This document shows, in pieces, positions 9,475 through 18,064 of a DNA stretch of 64,000 nucleotides (its first letter is position 1; the number at the start of each line of letters is the position of its first letter). The position numbers and the translations under genes were made by a program. Source of the stretch: CAYOHG01 sp964465125 (GTDB lineage: Bacteria > Planctomycetota > Phycisphaerae > UBA1845 > Fen-1342). A model generated the notes under the pieces. That model had not been told where the DNA came from, did no database searches, and saw only the letters and a list, made by a program, of their open reading frames with translations. Location of the stretch: positions 17,323-81,322 of the forward strand of contig CAYXIO010000013.1 in assembly GCA_964465125.1 (NCBI GenBank), in the 5' to 3' direction.

Positions 9475-9590
9475 CCCAAAACCCCCTCTCCTCTTTGGGG
9501 GAGAGGTTGGGAGAGGGGCGGTTTTCCGGCGAATTCCCGATCCTCGCCCGACCCCTCCCTCGGCGGGAGGAGGGTCCGGGATAGCTTCCA
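9475..9590. repeat. Pyrimidine/purine hairpin cluster in a convergent gap
   Basis: Several overlapping inverted repeats of the C/T-rich then G/A-rich type occur here. CCTCTCC (9485-9491) pairs with GGAGAGG (9500-9506). A second G-rich copy (GGGAGAGGGG, 9510-9519) can pair with the same left arm. A further CCTCC/GGAGG hairpin lies around 9554-9575. It sits between convergent genes, so it could work as a two-way terminator. Similar CCCTCTCC...GGAGAGGG elements are common dispersed intergenic repeats in GC-rich bacteria (general knowledge). Copy number in this genome is unknown. Confidence 0.55.
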
Positions 9591-9618
9591 GTATTCAGGG
9601 ATGGAGCACCGCGGCGGG

Positions 9619-10428
9619 CTACGCCGGCGACCCGGGCCGGGTCGTGCTTTGGGCGGTTGCAGCCGAAGCGTCCGGCGCGCCTTCGCGCGGCGCGCCGCGG
9701 TCAGTCCAGAACGCCAGGGTCAGGACGATCACGCCGCCGACCAGCAGCGTGTCGGCCACGTTGAACACCCACGGCCAGATCTCGCTGTGGCCAAACCAGC
9801 GGGTGGGGATCTTGATGAAGTCCCGCACGAAGCCGACTTCCTGGATCGGTTCGGTTTCGACGCGCGGCGGCGACTGGTCGTGAAGCTGGGCCGGATACTC
9901 GCGCAACAGCGTCCCGCGCTCGTCCGCGCCGACGCGCTGCATGTAAATGGCCACCAACCGCTCGTGCCGCACTGCCGAGTACGGATGCTCCGCCAACCGA
10001 ACGGTGATGCGGTCGTACATGTTGCCCAGCGCGCCCGCGAGGATCGCGCCGAGGGCGATGTGCAGAAACCAGCGCCGCGCCGGGCTTTGCGAGAACATCC
10101 ACACCACTAGCAGCAGCGCGAAAAGCGAAGCGACCAGGAAAAGCGTCGTCTGCCCGCCGCCTATGCCGAACAGCGCGCCCGGATTCAGCATGGTCTGGAA
10201 TTCGAGCAGGTGCGGCACAATGACGATCCGCCCGCCCTGGCGCAACTCGTGAAAGGCGCGTTCCTTGGCCCACAGATCCAGCGCCAAGCCGCCCACCGCG
10301 ACCAGCACCAGCCGCGCGATCGAGACCACGTCGTGCGAGGCCATCCGCTCGCGAAGGGCAGGTTGGCCCGGCGCGCATTCGGCGGCAGCCGGCGTGGGGC
10401 AGGCGATTTCGACCCGGGATTCGCTCAA
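9619..10428 (-). CDS. lspA: Signal peptidase II (prolipoprotein signal peptidase) with large loop insertion
   Basis: LspA is the aspartyl protease that cuts signal peptides from lipid-modified prolipoproteins. The family blocks are LNPGALFGIG (81-90), GNMYDR (135-140, catalytic D139) and FNVADTLLVGG (222-232, catalytic D226), within four membrane helices. The two catalytic aspartates are 87 residues apart, against about 28 in the E. coli enzyme. The extra ~60 residues (about 141-200, charged) form an enlarged loop. The frame opens with TTG 10426-10428, only 3 nt after the dksA-like stop, which suggests coupled translation. ATG 10342-10344 would give a 241-residue form lacking an unconserved leader. 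This window encodes several lipoproteins that would be its substrates. Confidence 0.9.
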   Translation of the reverse strand: MSESRVEIACPTPAAAECAPGQPALRERMASHDVVSIARLVLVAVGGLALDLWAKERAFHELRQGGRIVIVPHLLEFQTMLNPGALFGIGGGQTTLFLVASLFALLLVVWMFSQSPARRWFLHIALGAILAGALGNMYDRITVRLAEHPYSAVRHERLVAIYMQRVGADERGTLLREYPAQLHDQSPPRVETEPIQEVGFVRDFIKIPTRWFGHSEIWPWVFNVADTLLVGGVIVLTLAFWTDRGAPREGAPDASAATAQSTTRPGSPA

Positions 10429-10431
10429 GGA

Positions 10432-11082
10432 TCAAACCCTGCGCGTGCGACCCTGCTCGCGCTCGAGTACGTACTCGTAGCAGTACTTCGTCCAGGGCTG
10501 GGCCCGCAGCCGCGTCTTGCCGATCGGCCGGCCCGTCGCCGCACACACGCCATACGTGCCCGCTTCGATGCGCTTCAGCGCCTCGTCGATTTCGGCCAGC
10601 ATGGCGCGCTCGCTCTCGATCAGCCCGAGCGTGAACTCCTGCTCGTAGTGATCCGAGCCGATGTCGGCGGGATGCAGCGGCATGCTCGAAAGGTTTCCGG
10701 CTGCGTCCTGGCGATTCTGGCTGAGCGCCTCATCCCGCAGGCGCGTCACGTCGCCGAGCAGCTCCGCCCGCTTGAGCAGCAGTAGCTCTCGAAACTTGGC
10801 GAGGTCTGCACGGTTGAGACCGCTTGATCGCGGCTTGACGGTCGCTTGGACTGGCGCCGTGGTGGTTCGCGCCGCTGGGGCGGACTTGGCGATCAGGCGC
10901 GCCGAAGACGCGCCCTTGCGCGTGCTCGCCGCCGCCTTGGGGCTGGCATTACGGGTCGCGGGCCGGCTGGGCGCGTCTTTTCGCGCGGTCTTCTTGCTGC
11001 TGGCCGCGCTGCGGCGCTTGGGCGCGGAACGCTGGGCTCGGGCTGGCTTGGCCGATTTTCCGGCGACTTTCTTCTTCGCCAC
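10432..11082 (-). CDS. TraR/DksA-family protein with Lys/Ala-rich N-terminal tail
   Basis: The 216-residue protein has a basic, low-complexity tail (1-85, Lys/Ala/Ser/Arg, like histone H1) and a C-terminal DksA-type coiled coil plus zinc-finger remnant (about 90-210). In DksA relatives the finger has four cysteines (CxxC...CxxC). Here only C180 (YGVCAATG) and C201 (TKYCYEY) remain, so zinc binding is doubtful. DksA proteins bind in the RNA polymerase secondary channel. The tail suggests nucleic-acid contact (inference). The start is GTG 11080-11082 (MAKKKVAGK) after a G-rich site. The gene lies immediately upstream of lspA with 3 nt between, so they are almost certainly co-transcribed. Confidence 0.85.
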   Translation of the reverse strand: MAKKKVAGKSAKPARAQRSAPKRRSAASSKKTARKDAPSRPATRNASPKAAASTRKGASSARLIAKSAPAARTTTAPVQATVKPRSSGLNRADLAKFRELLLLKRAELLGDVTRLRDEALSQNRQDAAGNLSSMPLHPADIGSDHYEQEFTLGLIESERAMLAEIDEALKRIEAGTYGVCAATGRPIGKTRLRAQPWTKYCYEYVLEREQGRTRRV

Positions 11083-11215
11083 GAACGCCCCCGATCATCG
11101 CCGCAACACACGACAAGCCAAAGACTTGCGCACTGTCGCGACCGAGAATCAATTGGGGGATGGTATCTCCCTTCCGACTCGCTGTCAATTCACGACCTGC
11201 CGTCGCGCGCGTCAT

Positions 11216-11247
11216 GGGTGGGCGGCGGATCGGCCGCGCACCCACCC
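11216..11247 (-). terminator. Hairpin just after galK stop
   Basis: GGGTGGG (11216-11222) pairs with CCCACCC (11241-11247), and an inner GCGGC (11222-11226) pairs with GCCGC (11233-11237). It begins 7 nt beyond the galK stop codon on the minus strand. There is no T-run, so termination is plausible but not certain. Confidence 0.45.
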
Positions 11248-11253
11248 GTTCGG

Positions 11254-12417
11254 CTACAGTGCGGACACCAGCTCGGCGCCCGCGGCGGCGTGAACCGCCA
11301 GCGACGGGCCGGCCTGCGGGTGCGACTGCGCGACCCGCTCCGCCGCGAGCTTCAGCCGCGACTCCGCCACCAGCGCCAGCACGCATCCGCCGAACCCGCC
11401 GCCCGTCATCCGCGCACCGCACACGCCCGGAACCGCCCGCAGCGTCTCGACCAGAGCATCGAGCTCGCGGCAGGAGACCTCGTAGTCATCGCGCAGCGAA
11501 CGGTGCGACTCATTCATCGCCGCGCCGGCCGCGGCCAGGTCGCCGCGCTCCAGCGCCTCCGCCATCGCCAGTGTCCGCGCGTTCTCAGCGGTGACGTGCA
11601 TCGCCCGCGCGAAGACCAACGGGTTCATCTGCTGCGCATGCGCTCGGACCGTTTCCGGCGACAGCTCGCGCAGCGATTGGATCGCCGGGCTGCCCTTACG
11701 GAAGTACGCGACCGCCGCCCGGCACTGCTCCTGCCGCTCGCGGTACGCGCTGCGCGCCAGCTCGTGCCGAACGCCGCTGTCAACCACGAGGAAGACATGT
11801 CCGCCGAGCCGCAGCGGAATCGCGCGTGCCGTGCGGCTGCGGCAATCCAGCAGCAGCGCACAGCCCGCTTTTCCGAGCAGCGAGATCGTCTGATCCATGA
11901 CGCCGCAGGGGACGCCGGCGAACTCGTGCTCCGCGGCGCGGGCCAGGTCGATCAGCTCGTTGGTCGCGAGCGGCTCTCCCGCCAGGTGCGCCAGCGCCAG
12001 CGCGGCCGACACCTCCAGCGCCGCCGAGCTGGAGAGCCCGCCGCCGACCGGCACGTCGCTTTCGATCAGCAGCTCATACCCGGGCAGGTGCGCGCCGCGC
12101 CGCAGCAGCAACGACTCGACGCCGGCCACGTAGCTGGACCAGTGCGGATGAGAGGACGCGGGCCAGGAACCCAACGTCCACTCGGCGTCCGCCATCACCG
12201 ACGCGCTGCGCACCAGCACGCGCCGATCGGACCGCGCACGCGCCGCGACCCAGGTGCTCAGGTCGATTGCGATGGGCAGGACCCAGCCCAGGTTGTAGTC
12301 GGTGTGCTCGCCAATCAGATTGACGCGCCCCGGTGCGCGGGCCAGCGCCTGGCAGTCGCCGCCGAACGCGCCGGCGAACGCGTCTCGAACCCGCCGGGCC
12401 TGCGATTCATTAGACAT
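11254..12417 (-). CDS. galK: Galactokinase
   Basis: This 387-residue GHMP kinase phosphorylates galactose to galactose-1-phosphate in the Leloir pathway. The galactokinase signature GRVNLIGEHTDYN spans residues 30-42, the ATP-binding GHMP loop VPVGGGLSSSAAL spans 122-134, and the C-terminal GHMP motif MTGGGFGGC lies near 336-344. A catalytic aspartate is expected in the GVMDQ segment, which is present. No galT, galE or transporter gene is next to it. The start is ATG 12415-12417 and its ribosome site is weak. It is flanked by hairpins on both sides, so it is probably transcribed alone. Confidence 0.95.
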   Translation of the reverse strand: MSNESQARRVRDAFAGAFGGDCQALARAPGRVNLIGEHTDYNLGWVLPIAIDLSTWVAARARSDRRVLVRSASVMADAEWTLGSWPASSHPHWSSYVAGVESLLLRRGAHLPGYELLIESDVPVGGGLSSSAALEVSAALALAHLAGEPLATNELIDLARAAEHEFAGVPCGVMDQTISLLGKAGCALLLDCRSRTARAIPLRLGGHVFLVVDSGVRHELARSAYRERQEQCRAAVAYFRKGSPAIQSLRELSPETVRAHAQQMNPLVFARAMHVTAENARTLAMAEALERGDLAAAGAAMNESHRSLRDDYEVSCRELDALVETLRAVPGVCGARMTGGGFGGCVLALVAESRLKLAAERVAQSHPQAGPSLAVHAAAGAELVSAL

Positions 12418-12474
12418 AGCGCTGTGAAATACCGTCGATGGGAGCGCGAGGCAACGCGGCGGCCGCCGTTACGC

Positions 12475-12505
12475 AAGCGGTCCGCGCGCGTGGCGCGGAC
12501 CGCTT
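12475..12505 (-). terminator. Perfect 12-bp hairpin between two minus-strand genes
   Basis: AAGCGGTCCGCG (12475-12486) and CGCGGACCGCTT (12494-12505) form a perfect 12-bp stem with a 7-nt loop. It lies 39 bp beyond the stop of the Ser/Thr-rich protein gene and ahead of galK. It lacks a clear T-tract. The perfect stem and position fit a terminator or an mRNA 3'-end stabiliser. Confidence 0.6.
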
Positions 12506-12543
12506 CGATTCCTGCCGTCGCTTTCGCTCGGCCGGCGCGGCGA

Positions 12544-13374
12544 TCAGACCAGCAGCGGGACCAGGAAATCCGGTGCCCGGCTCGTGCCGCCGCCCAGCGT
12601 ATTGTCGTTGGTGTTGTCGCTGCCGGTGCTCGTGTCGCTGGTGCTGGTGTCCGGCGCCTCGAAGAGCGGTGCAAACAGCCCCGCGAGCAGGTCAATGACC
12701 TGCGAGCTGCTCAGCGCGAACGTCAGGCTCGTGAACGTCGTCTGCAACAGCGCGTTCGCCCAGCGAACGAGGAACTTGGTCTCCGTCGTGGTGGTGGTCT
12801 GGGCCTGGTCGGTGGTCTTCTGATCGGTCGAGGCTTCCGTCTCCAACGACTTGGAGAACATGCTGTTGACGTCGAATCCGTATTGTTCGAGCAGGGCGAT
12901 CGCTTCGGGCGTCAGGTTGGACGGAACATTGCTGCTGCCCGAGGTCGACGAGCCGCTCGTGCCGGTCGAGGTGCCGGTGCTTGTGCCGGTCCCCGTGAGG
13001 CTGCCGAGGATGCTGCTGAGGTCGCCGATGCCCGTCAGTCCGCCGAGCAGGCCGCTGAGCGCGCTTCCCAGACCGCTGGTGTCAGTGCTGGTGCCTGAGG
13101 CGGTCGCGCTGGAGTCGGTCGATTCGGCGTTCAACGACGCGGTGTCGCCGCCGCGCTGTGCCGCCAATCGGGCGTCGCGCAGGGTGCGATGCCGGCTGAG
13201 CGCGTCCTTGACCACGTTGCCCGGGGCGCGTGCGCCCACCGCCCCGCCGCGGACGTTTTCCGAGGCGGCGTTCGCGGCCAGACTCGTGTCCGTCGTCGAG
13301 GTCTCCGTCGTCTGCGCGAACAGGGGGGTCACGGCCCACAGGCAGACCGCCGCCCCGATCCAGAACCGTGTCAT
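12544..13374 (-). CDS. Secreted Ser/Thr-rich protein, unknown function
   Basis: The 276-residue protein has a clear signal peptide (1-20, ending PLFAQ). The mature chain is dominated by Thr, Ser, Gly and Asp in low-complexity runs (for example repeated GTSTGTS near 128-146 and TSTSDTSTGSD near 242-252). A more ordered hydrophobic stretch (about 192-240) separates the runs. The ATG at 13372-13374 has GAGGAG upstream. The composition resembles linkers or glycosylated stalks of surface proteins, but I recognise no domain. It is divergent from the binding-protein-like lipoprotein at 13493, with 118 bp between. Confidence 0.75.
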   Translation of the reverse strand: MTRFWIGAAVCLWAVTPLFAQTTETSTTDTSLAANAASENVRGGAVGARAPGNVVKDALSRHRTLRDARLAAQRGGDTASLNAESTDSSATASGTSTDTSGLGSALSGLLGGLTGIGDLSSILGSLTGTGTSTGTSTGTSGSSTSGSSNVPSNLTPEAIALLEQYGFDVNSMFSKSLETEASTDQKTTDQAQTTTTTETKFLVRWANALLQTTFTSLTFALSSSQVIDLLAGLFAPLFEAPDTSTSDTSTGSDNTNDNTLGGGTSRAPDFLVPLLV

Positions 13375-13492
13375 GGACGACTCCTCATGGCCTTCGCGGC
13401 TCTCGCGGCCATCGCGACCGCAGATGCTCCTGCTATCATACCCGCGGCGTGTCCGAACGTCGCGGATATCCGCGCGAGGGGTTAACTACCCG

Positions 13493-14533
13493 ATGTATTC
13501 TCGACGCTTCCAACTGGCCCGTCGAATTCGGAATCTGCGGCTGGCTGCGGCACTTGCAGTTATCGGAACTTTGGCTTGCCGCCCGCCTCCGACGCCCGAC
13601 GGCTCGCGGGAGCAACCCCTGCCCGAGCGATCGCGGATCGTCATGATCGGGCCCGCCTGGAGCCCCGCGCAGTGGAACGCGATCGTCGCCGGCGCCAGGG
13701 ACGCGATTGCTCCCCTGCGCTCGGTCGAGCTGGAGGCGATGACGCTTCCCCAGGCTGCGGATGACGCCCGCCAGACGGCGGCGGTCGAGGAGGCCCTGCG
13801 GGATCGAACCGCGCTGATCTGCCTGTTCGTGCGCAGCCCCGAGCGATCGGAGAAAGCGCTTCGGACGGCCCTTGAGGGCTCTGCCGGCGTCATCACGATG
13901 GGGTTCGCGCCGGGCTCGCAGAAAGCGTTTGGGCACGTCGACATCCGATATGCCGAGGGGGCCGCGCTGCTGGGGCATGAGCTGCCGCGTTTGCTCGGAA
14001 GCGGCTCCAGCTATGTGCTGCTGCACGCGTCTGGGGCCGATGCGCTGCATCGCGCGTGTTTCGAATTCTTCGCAACTGACGCGCTGCGCTATCCGGATTT
14101 GCGGCGGCTCGCCGAGCGCGAGTGCCCGTCCGAGGATCAGTTTCCCGCCGCGCTGAAGTCGATGGTCGAGACGTTCCCCAATGCGCCGCTGGCGGTGGCG
14201 CTGGGGCTGGAAATCTGGGGCGACGCCCGGCTTATCGCCTCCCTGCCCGACACGCTTCGGATCGCGTCGCTGGGAGCGTCGCCGGAGTTCTGGCCCTGGC
14301 TCGATCCTGGCCGCGCGGTGGCGCTGGTGGGGCCGCTGGACGGAGAGATCGGGACCGCGGCGATGCAGTTCGCGATCGAGTGCCTCACGCGCGTTCAGCC
14401 GACCGTCCGCACGCGCCGGGTGCGCTGCGAGCTCGTGATGCGCTCCAATCTGGCGGACTTTCAGCGCCGCTACTGGCTGGCGGTGGGAGCAGGCGCGCTG
14501 CCGACCAGCGCAAGCGCGCCAGCGGGGCCCTAG
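13493..14533 (+). CDS. Periplasmic-binding-protein-like exported protein (probable lipoprotein)
   Basis: The 346-residue protein begins with a basic leader and hydrophobic core that ends at a cysteine near residue 29 (GTLACRPPP). This resembles a lipobox but is not ideal, because position -3 is Thr. The body alternates beta strands and helices in the manner of type-1 periplasmic binding proteins (RIVMIGPAWSPAQWNAIVAG opening, a GVITMGFAPGS strand, a RIASLGASPEFWPWLD segment). This suggests a sugar-type ligand sensor or ABC receptor. No permease or ATPase genes are adjacent, so a transport role is unproven. I chose ATG 13493 (GAGGGG 10 nt upstream, signal-like N-terminus). The frame extends far upstream, antisense to the neighbouring gene, without meaning. 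Confidence 0.72.
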   Translation: MYSRRFQLARRIRNLRLAAALAVIGTLACRPPPTPDGSREQPLPERSRIVMIGPAWSPAQWNAIVAGARDAIAPLRSVELEAMTLPQAADDARQTAAVEEALRDRTALICLFVRSPERSEKALRTALEGSAGVITMGFAPGSQKAFGHVDIRYAEGAALLGHELPRLLGSGSSYVLLHASGADALHRACFEFFATDALRYPDLRRLAERECPSEDQFPAALKSMVETFPNAPLAVALGLEIWGDARLIASLPDTLRIASLGASPEFWPWLDPGRAVALVGPLDGEIGTAAMQFAIECLTRVQPTVRTRRVRCELVMRSNLADFQRRYWLAVGAGALPTSASAPAGP

Positions 14534-14541
14534 CATTCAAC

Positions 14542-14579
14542 GCGTGCCGCGCGCCTGCCATTCTTCCTCGGCGGCACGC
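14542..14579. terminator. 9-bp hairpin between convergent genes
   Basis: GCGTGCCGC (14542-14550) pairs with GCGGCACGC (14571-14579), with a 20-nt loop. It lies between the 3' ends of the binding-protein-like gene and the lysine aminotransferase gene, a typical place for a shared terminator. No T-run. Confidence 0.45.
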
Positions 14580-14585
14580 TTCCGC

Positions 14586-15926
14586 CTACGCCGACAGGCT
14601 GCCGATCGCCTCGTCGAGGATGGCCAAGCCGCTATCGATCTCTGACGGTTCAATGTCAAGCACCGGCCGGAAGCGCAGCGTGCGCACGCCGCAGACCAGC
14701 ACCATCATCTGCCGTTCGGTGACGGCGCGTCGGGCCGCGTCGCGCGTGGCGGCGTCGGGCAGGTCAAAGGCGCACATGAGCCCGCGCCCGCGGACGCCGG
14801 TGACGAGCTTGGGATGGCGCGCGGCGAGGCGATGCAGGCCGTCCAGCAGGTGGGCGCCCGTCTCGGCCGCGCCCTGGACCAGCTCCTCGTCCTGGATGAT
14901 TCGCAGGTACTGCGTCGCTCGGACCATGTCCGCCAGGTTTCCGCCCCAGGTCGAGTTGATGCGCGACGGGACCTTGAAGACGCTGTCCACTTCGTCGACG
15001 CGCGGCCCGACCATGATGCCGCAGGTCTGCATCTTCTTGCCGAAGCAAAGGATGTCCGGCACGACGTCGAAGTGCTGGCAGCACCACATGCGCCCGGTGA
15101 GCCCCACGCCGGTCTGCACTTCGTCGAAGATCAGCAGGAAATCGTGCTGGTCGGCCAGCCGGCGCAGCTCGCGCAGGAACTGGCCGCGGAAGTGATTGTC
15201 GCCGCCCTCGCCCTGGATCGGCTCGATGATCAGGGCGGCGAGGTCGTGTCCGTGCCGGGCGACGGCCTGCTCGATTTCGGCGACGGCCTGCCGCTCGCGC
15301 GCGGCGACGTCTTCGGTCTGCTGCGGCTCGGGCAGCGTAAAGTCGATCGCGGGGCTGCTGATCCGCGGCCAGTCGAACTTCGGGAAGTACATTGTCTTGG
15401 CGGGGTCGGTGTTGGTCAGGCTCATCGTATAACCGGTCCGGCCGTGAAACGCGCGCTGGAAATGGATGACCTTACTGCCGATTTCGCCTCGGCCGGCGGC
15501 CAGGTTCTTGCGGACCTTCCAGTCGAACGCCGTCTTGAGCGCGTTCTCGATCGCCAGGCCGCCGCCGTCGATGAAGAAGTAGTGATGGAGCGGATCCAGA
15601 CCGGCGATCTCGTGCAGCGTGCGGACGAATTCGGCGTAAAACGTGGTGTAGACGTCGCTGTTGGCGACCTTGCTGCCCGTGGCGATCATCAAGCGGGAGA
15701 GATACTCCGGCTCGCGCAGCCGCGGGTGATTGAACCCGACCGGCTGCGAGGCGAAGAACGCGTAGAAGTCCAGGAAGTCGAAGCCACTCAGCAGGTCGTG
15801 CATGTACGACCCGTGACTGGCCGCGGGATCGAGGACCAGATGGAAGCCGTCCACCAGGATGTGGCGACGGAGGATGTCGAGAGCATTCTCGGCCGTGAGG
15901 CCGACCGGTGTGTCGATTGTAAACAT
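14586..15926 (-). CDS. lat: L-lysine 6-aminotransferase (lysine epsilon-transaminase)
   Basis: A 446-residue class-III PLP transaminase that moves the epsilon-amino group of lysine to 2-oxoglutarate, giving allysine (cyclising to piperideine-6-carboxylate). The PLP lysine lies in CFGKKMQTCG (K297/K298), D268 is in LLIFDEVQTG, and the LAT-specific glutamate region is IIEPIQGEGGDNHF (about 233-246). The N-terminal HILVDGFHLVLDPAASHGSY block is characteristic of LAT. Start choice: GGAGGT (15933-15938) abuts a first ATG at 15930, but is 6 nt from ATG 15924-15926, which I prefer. No piperideine-6-carboxylate dehydrogenase is present nearby. It is divergent from the HtrA gene. Confidence 0.93.
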   Translation of the reverse strand: MFTIDTPVGLTAENALDILRRHILVDGFHLVLDPAASHGSYMHDLLSGFDFLDFYAFFASQPVGFNHPRLREPEYLSRLMIATGSKVANSDVYTTFYAEFVRTLHEIAGLDPLHHYFFIDGGGLAIENALKTAFDWKVRKNLAAGRGEIGSKVIHFQRAFHGRTGYTMSLTNTDPAKTMYFPKFDWPRISSPAIDFTLPEPQQTEDVAARERQAVAEIEQAVARHGHDLAALIIEPIQGEGGDNHFRGQFLRELRRLADQHDFLLIFDEVQTGVGLTGRMWCCQHFDVVPDILCFGKKMQTCGIMVGPRVDEVDSVFKVPSRINSTWGGNLADMVRATQYLRIIQDEELVQGAAETGAHLLDGLHRLAARHPKLVTGVRGRGLMCAFDLPDAATRDAARRAVTERQMMVLVCGVRTLRFRPVLDIEPSEIDSGLAILDEAIGSLSA

Positions 15927-16079
15927 GGCCATACCTCCAGTTTACGGAATATAACCGACGAGCCGCCCGCGTTCCATGCGCGGCGCGGCGGCCGAAGGCT
16001 TGCCGCTAGAATCGATCGCCTCGCACGTGATCCAATGGGGTTCTGCAACCGGCCAATCCGGCGGAAGAGGATGACCGAC

Positions 16080-17726
16080 ATGTTCAATCAGCCGACCGTG
16101 CCCAACCTGACGGCAAGCGCGCCGCATTCCCACCGGCTGCCCTGGCTGCTGGCCCTCCTGGTAGCCGTGGCGCTGCTGGCGCTGGGCGTGCCGACCCGTC
16201 TGCTTACGCACGTCGCCTACGCCGTCGAGAAGGGACGGATCGACGCGGCCAGCGAGAACCTCGGCGGCCCGCTCGAGCTGGCCCAGGCCTTCCGCTCGGT
16301 CGTGCAGGTCGCGCGGCCCGGCGTGGTCAGCATCTCGGTCGGACCGGGACGCGCTCAGCAGGAGCGGCTGGTGGAGATTCAGAAGGAGCTGGGCGAGATC
16401 GGCGAAAAGATGGAACAGCTCGAGCAGCGGCTGAGCCGCGAAAACCGCGCCAAGCTCAGCCGCAGCGAGCTGGAGAAGGCCGTCGACGAGCGCGACGAGC
16501 TGCGCGCCGAACTCGACCGCCTGCTGTCGGAGCGCGCCGGAATGGTCGACGACGCGCACCCCGGCACCGGCAGCGGCATCGTCGTCGACGACGCCGGCTA
16601 CATTCTCACCAACAACCACGTCGTCGAGGGGCACGGCGATATTCAGGTACGGCTCTCCGACGACCGCTCCTACGCCGCCGAGCGGGTCGGGACCGACCCC
16701 AAGACCGATCTGGCCCTGCTGCTCATCGACGCGCCCGACCTGCATCCCATCCGCTTCGGCGATTCGTCCAAGGCCGAGGTCGGCGACTTCGTGCTCGCGA
16801 TCGGCGCCCCGTTCGGCCTCTCCCACAGCGTCACCCACGGCATCATCAGCGCGAAGGGCCGCACCGACATCGCCACCGCGCGACAGATCCTCTATCAGGA
16901 CTTCATCCAGACCGACGCCGCCGTCAATCCCGGAAACTCCGGCGGCCCGCTGGTCAATCTCAGCGGCGAGGTCATCGGCGTGAACACCGCGATCGCCACG
17001 GACGACGGCCGCAGTGCCGGGGTCGCCTTCACCATCCCGTCCAACCTGGCGGCGCGCGTCGCGCGTGAGCTCAAGGAGCACGGCGCCGTAGCCCGCGGCT
17101 GGATGGGAATCCTGCTGGCCGACCTGGTCGAGGAGGACGTCGCCGCGTTCGGACTGAAGGACCGCCAGGGCGTGATGGTCAACATGATCTACGAAGACTC
17201 GCCCGCGCACGCCGCCGGCATTCAGTGTGAGGACGTCATCTTGAGCGTGAACGGGACGCGCGTAGGCAATCTTCGGCAGCTTCAGGCGACGGTCGCCGAC
17301 CTCGCGCCGCTGAGTCCGGCGCGCCTGGAGCTGATTCGCGATCAGAAAGCCATAACCATCGAGGTTGTACTCGGCCGTCAGCCGGACAACATCAACGCCG
17401 CGACCCGCGCGCTGCGCGAGATTCGCACGCGCGAGCTGCCGCGACTGGGCGTGGAGGCGCGGACGCTGCGGCCGCTGCTGCCGTTCCCGGCGCCCGTGGA
17501 CGTGCTCGAGCGTCGCGGCGTGCTGGTGACGGAGCTTTCCAATCGAAATGTTGCGGGTGAGTTCGCGCCGTTCGACGTGGTGGTGCGTCTGGATGGAAAG
17601 GACGTGTCCAGCGTGGCGGATCTCGCGGCGCAGCTCTCGTCGCGCCCCGGCGGCGCGCGCGTGACGTTTGAGGTCGTCGGCCTGGACGGCGCCGCGCGCG
17701 CGGTCGAGCTGAAGCTGGCTCCCTAG
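16080..17726 (+). CDS. HtrA/DegP-family serine protease with two PDZ-like domains
   Basis: This membrane-anchored periplasmic protease acts in envelope protein quality control. From ATG 16080 it has 548 residues: a TM anchor (20-37), a long coiled coil (about 92-152) unusual for the family, then a trypsin-like domain with H180 (TNNHVV), D210 (KTDLALL) and S287 (NPGNSGGPL). PDZ-like regions follow at about 335-430 and 455-545. An AGAGG site abuts ATG 16071 but is 9 nt from ATG 16080, so the second ATG is preferred. It is divergent from lat. The coiled coil probably alters oligomerisation or reach from the membrane (inference). Confidence 0.92.
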   Translation: MFNQPTVPNLTASAPHSHRLPWLLALLVAVALLALGVPTRLLTHVAYAVEKGRIDAASENLGGPLELAQAFRSVVQVARPGVVSISVGPGRAQQERLVEIQKELGEIGEKMEQLEQRLSRENRAKLSRSELEKAVDERDELRAELDRLLSERAGMVDDAHPGTGSGIVVDDAGYILTNNHVVEGHGDIQVRLSDDRSYAAERVGTDPKTDLALLLIDAPDLHPIRFGDSSKAEVGDFVLAIGAPFGLSHSVTHGIISAKGRTDIATARQILYQDFIQTDAAVNPGNSGGPLVNLSGEVIGVNTAIATDDGRSAGVAFTIPSNLAARVARELKEHGAVARGWMGILLADLVEEDVAAFGLKDRQGVMVNMIYEDSPAHAAGIQCEDVILSVNGTRVGNLRQLQATVADLAPLSPARLELIRDQKAITIEVVLGRQPDNINAATRALREIRTRELPRLGVEARTLRPLLPFPAPVDVLERRGVLVTELSNRNVAGEFAPFDVVVRLDGKDVSSVADLAAQLSSRPGGARVTFEVVGLDGAARAVELKLAP

Positions 17727-17733
17727 CTCGACA

Positions 17734-17761
17734 CGGCGGGTGCCGCCGGCGGAACCCGCCG
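17734..17761 (+). terminator. Hairpin after htrA
   Basis: CGGCGGGT (17734-17741) pairs perfectly with ACCCGCCG (17754-17761), 8 nt beyond the htrA stop. A short CTTTT run occurs about 10 nt later, so it is a reasonable weak intrinsic terminator. Confidence 0.5.
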
Positions 17762-17943
17762 AACTGACGGCTTTTCGCCGCGGGGCCTTCCCCGGGTCGT
17801 TCGCGCTTCCGCGTGCAACCTTCCAAAACTGCGTTGGTTAGCGCTGATTTCGCGAATATCGCGATGGAAATTCGTCATCCTGTCCCGCCGAATGCCGACT
17901 CCGAAGGGACGCATTGATTTCTAATTCCTTGCGGCGGTTCCCC

Positions 17944-17971
17944 TTGCGTTCGAGCATGCGAGCGGTATGCT
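17944..17971 (+). promoter_or_regulatory. Possible sigma-70-type promoter for the porin
   Basis: TTGCGT (17944-17949) and TATGCT (17966-17971) are separated by 16 nt. Transcription would begin near 17978, giving a leader of about 140 nt that includes the 18065-18088 hairpin. It is the best match in the gap, but it is not close to consensus. Confidence 0.3.
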
Positions 17972-18064
17972 GCCGACACGAGGATGGCTTATCAGCCTCA
18001 TTCTCGATGCCGACGTTCTGGTCGGCGCTCGCGGAGCCGTTCGGGTCGTACGGGTATTGGCGCG

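Noticed and set aside
12851..13492. Long N-terminal extension of the binding-protein-like gene
   Set aside because: It is antisense to the Ser/Thr-rich gene, and the signal peptide and ribosome site point to ATG 13493.
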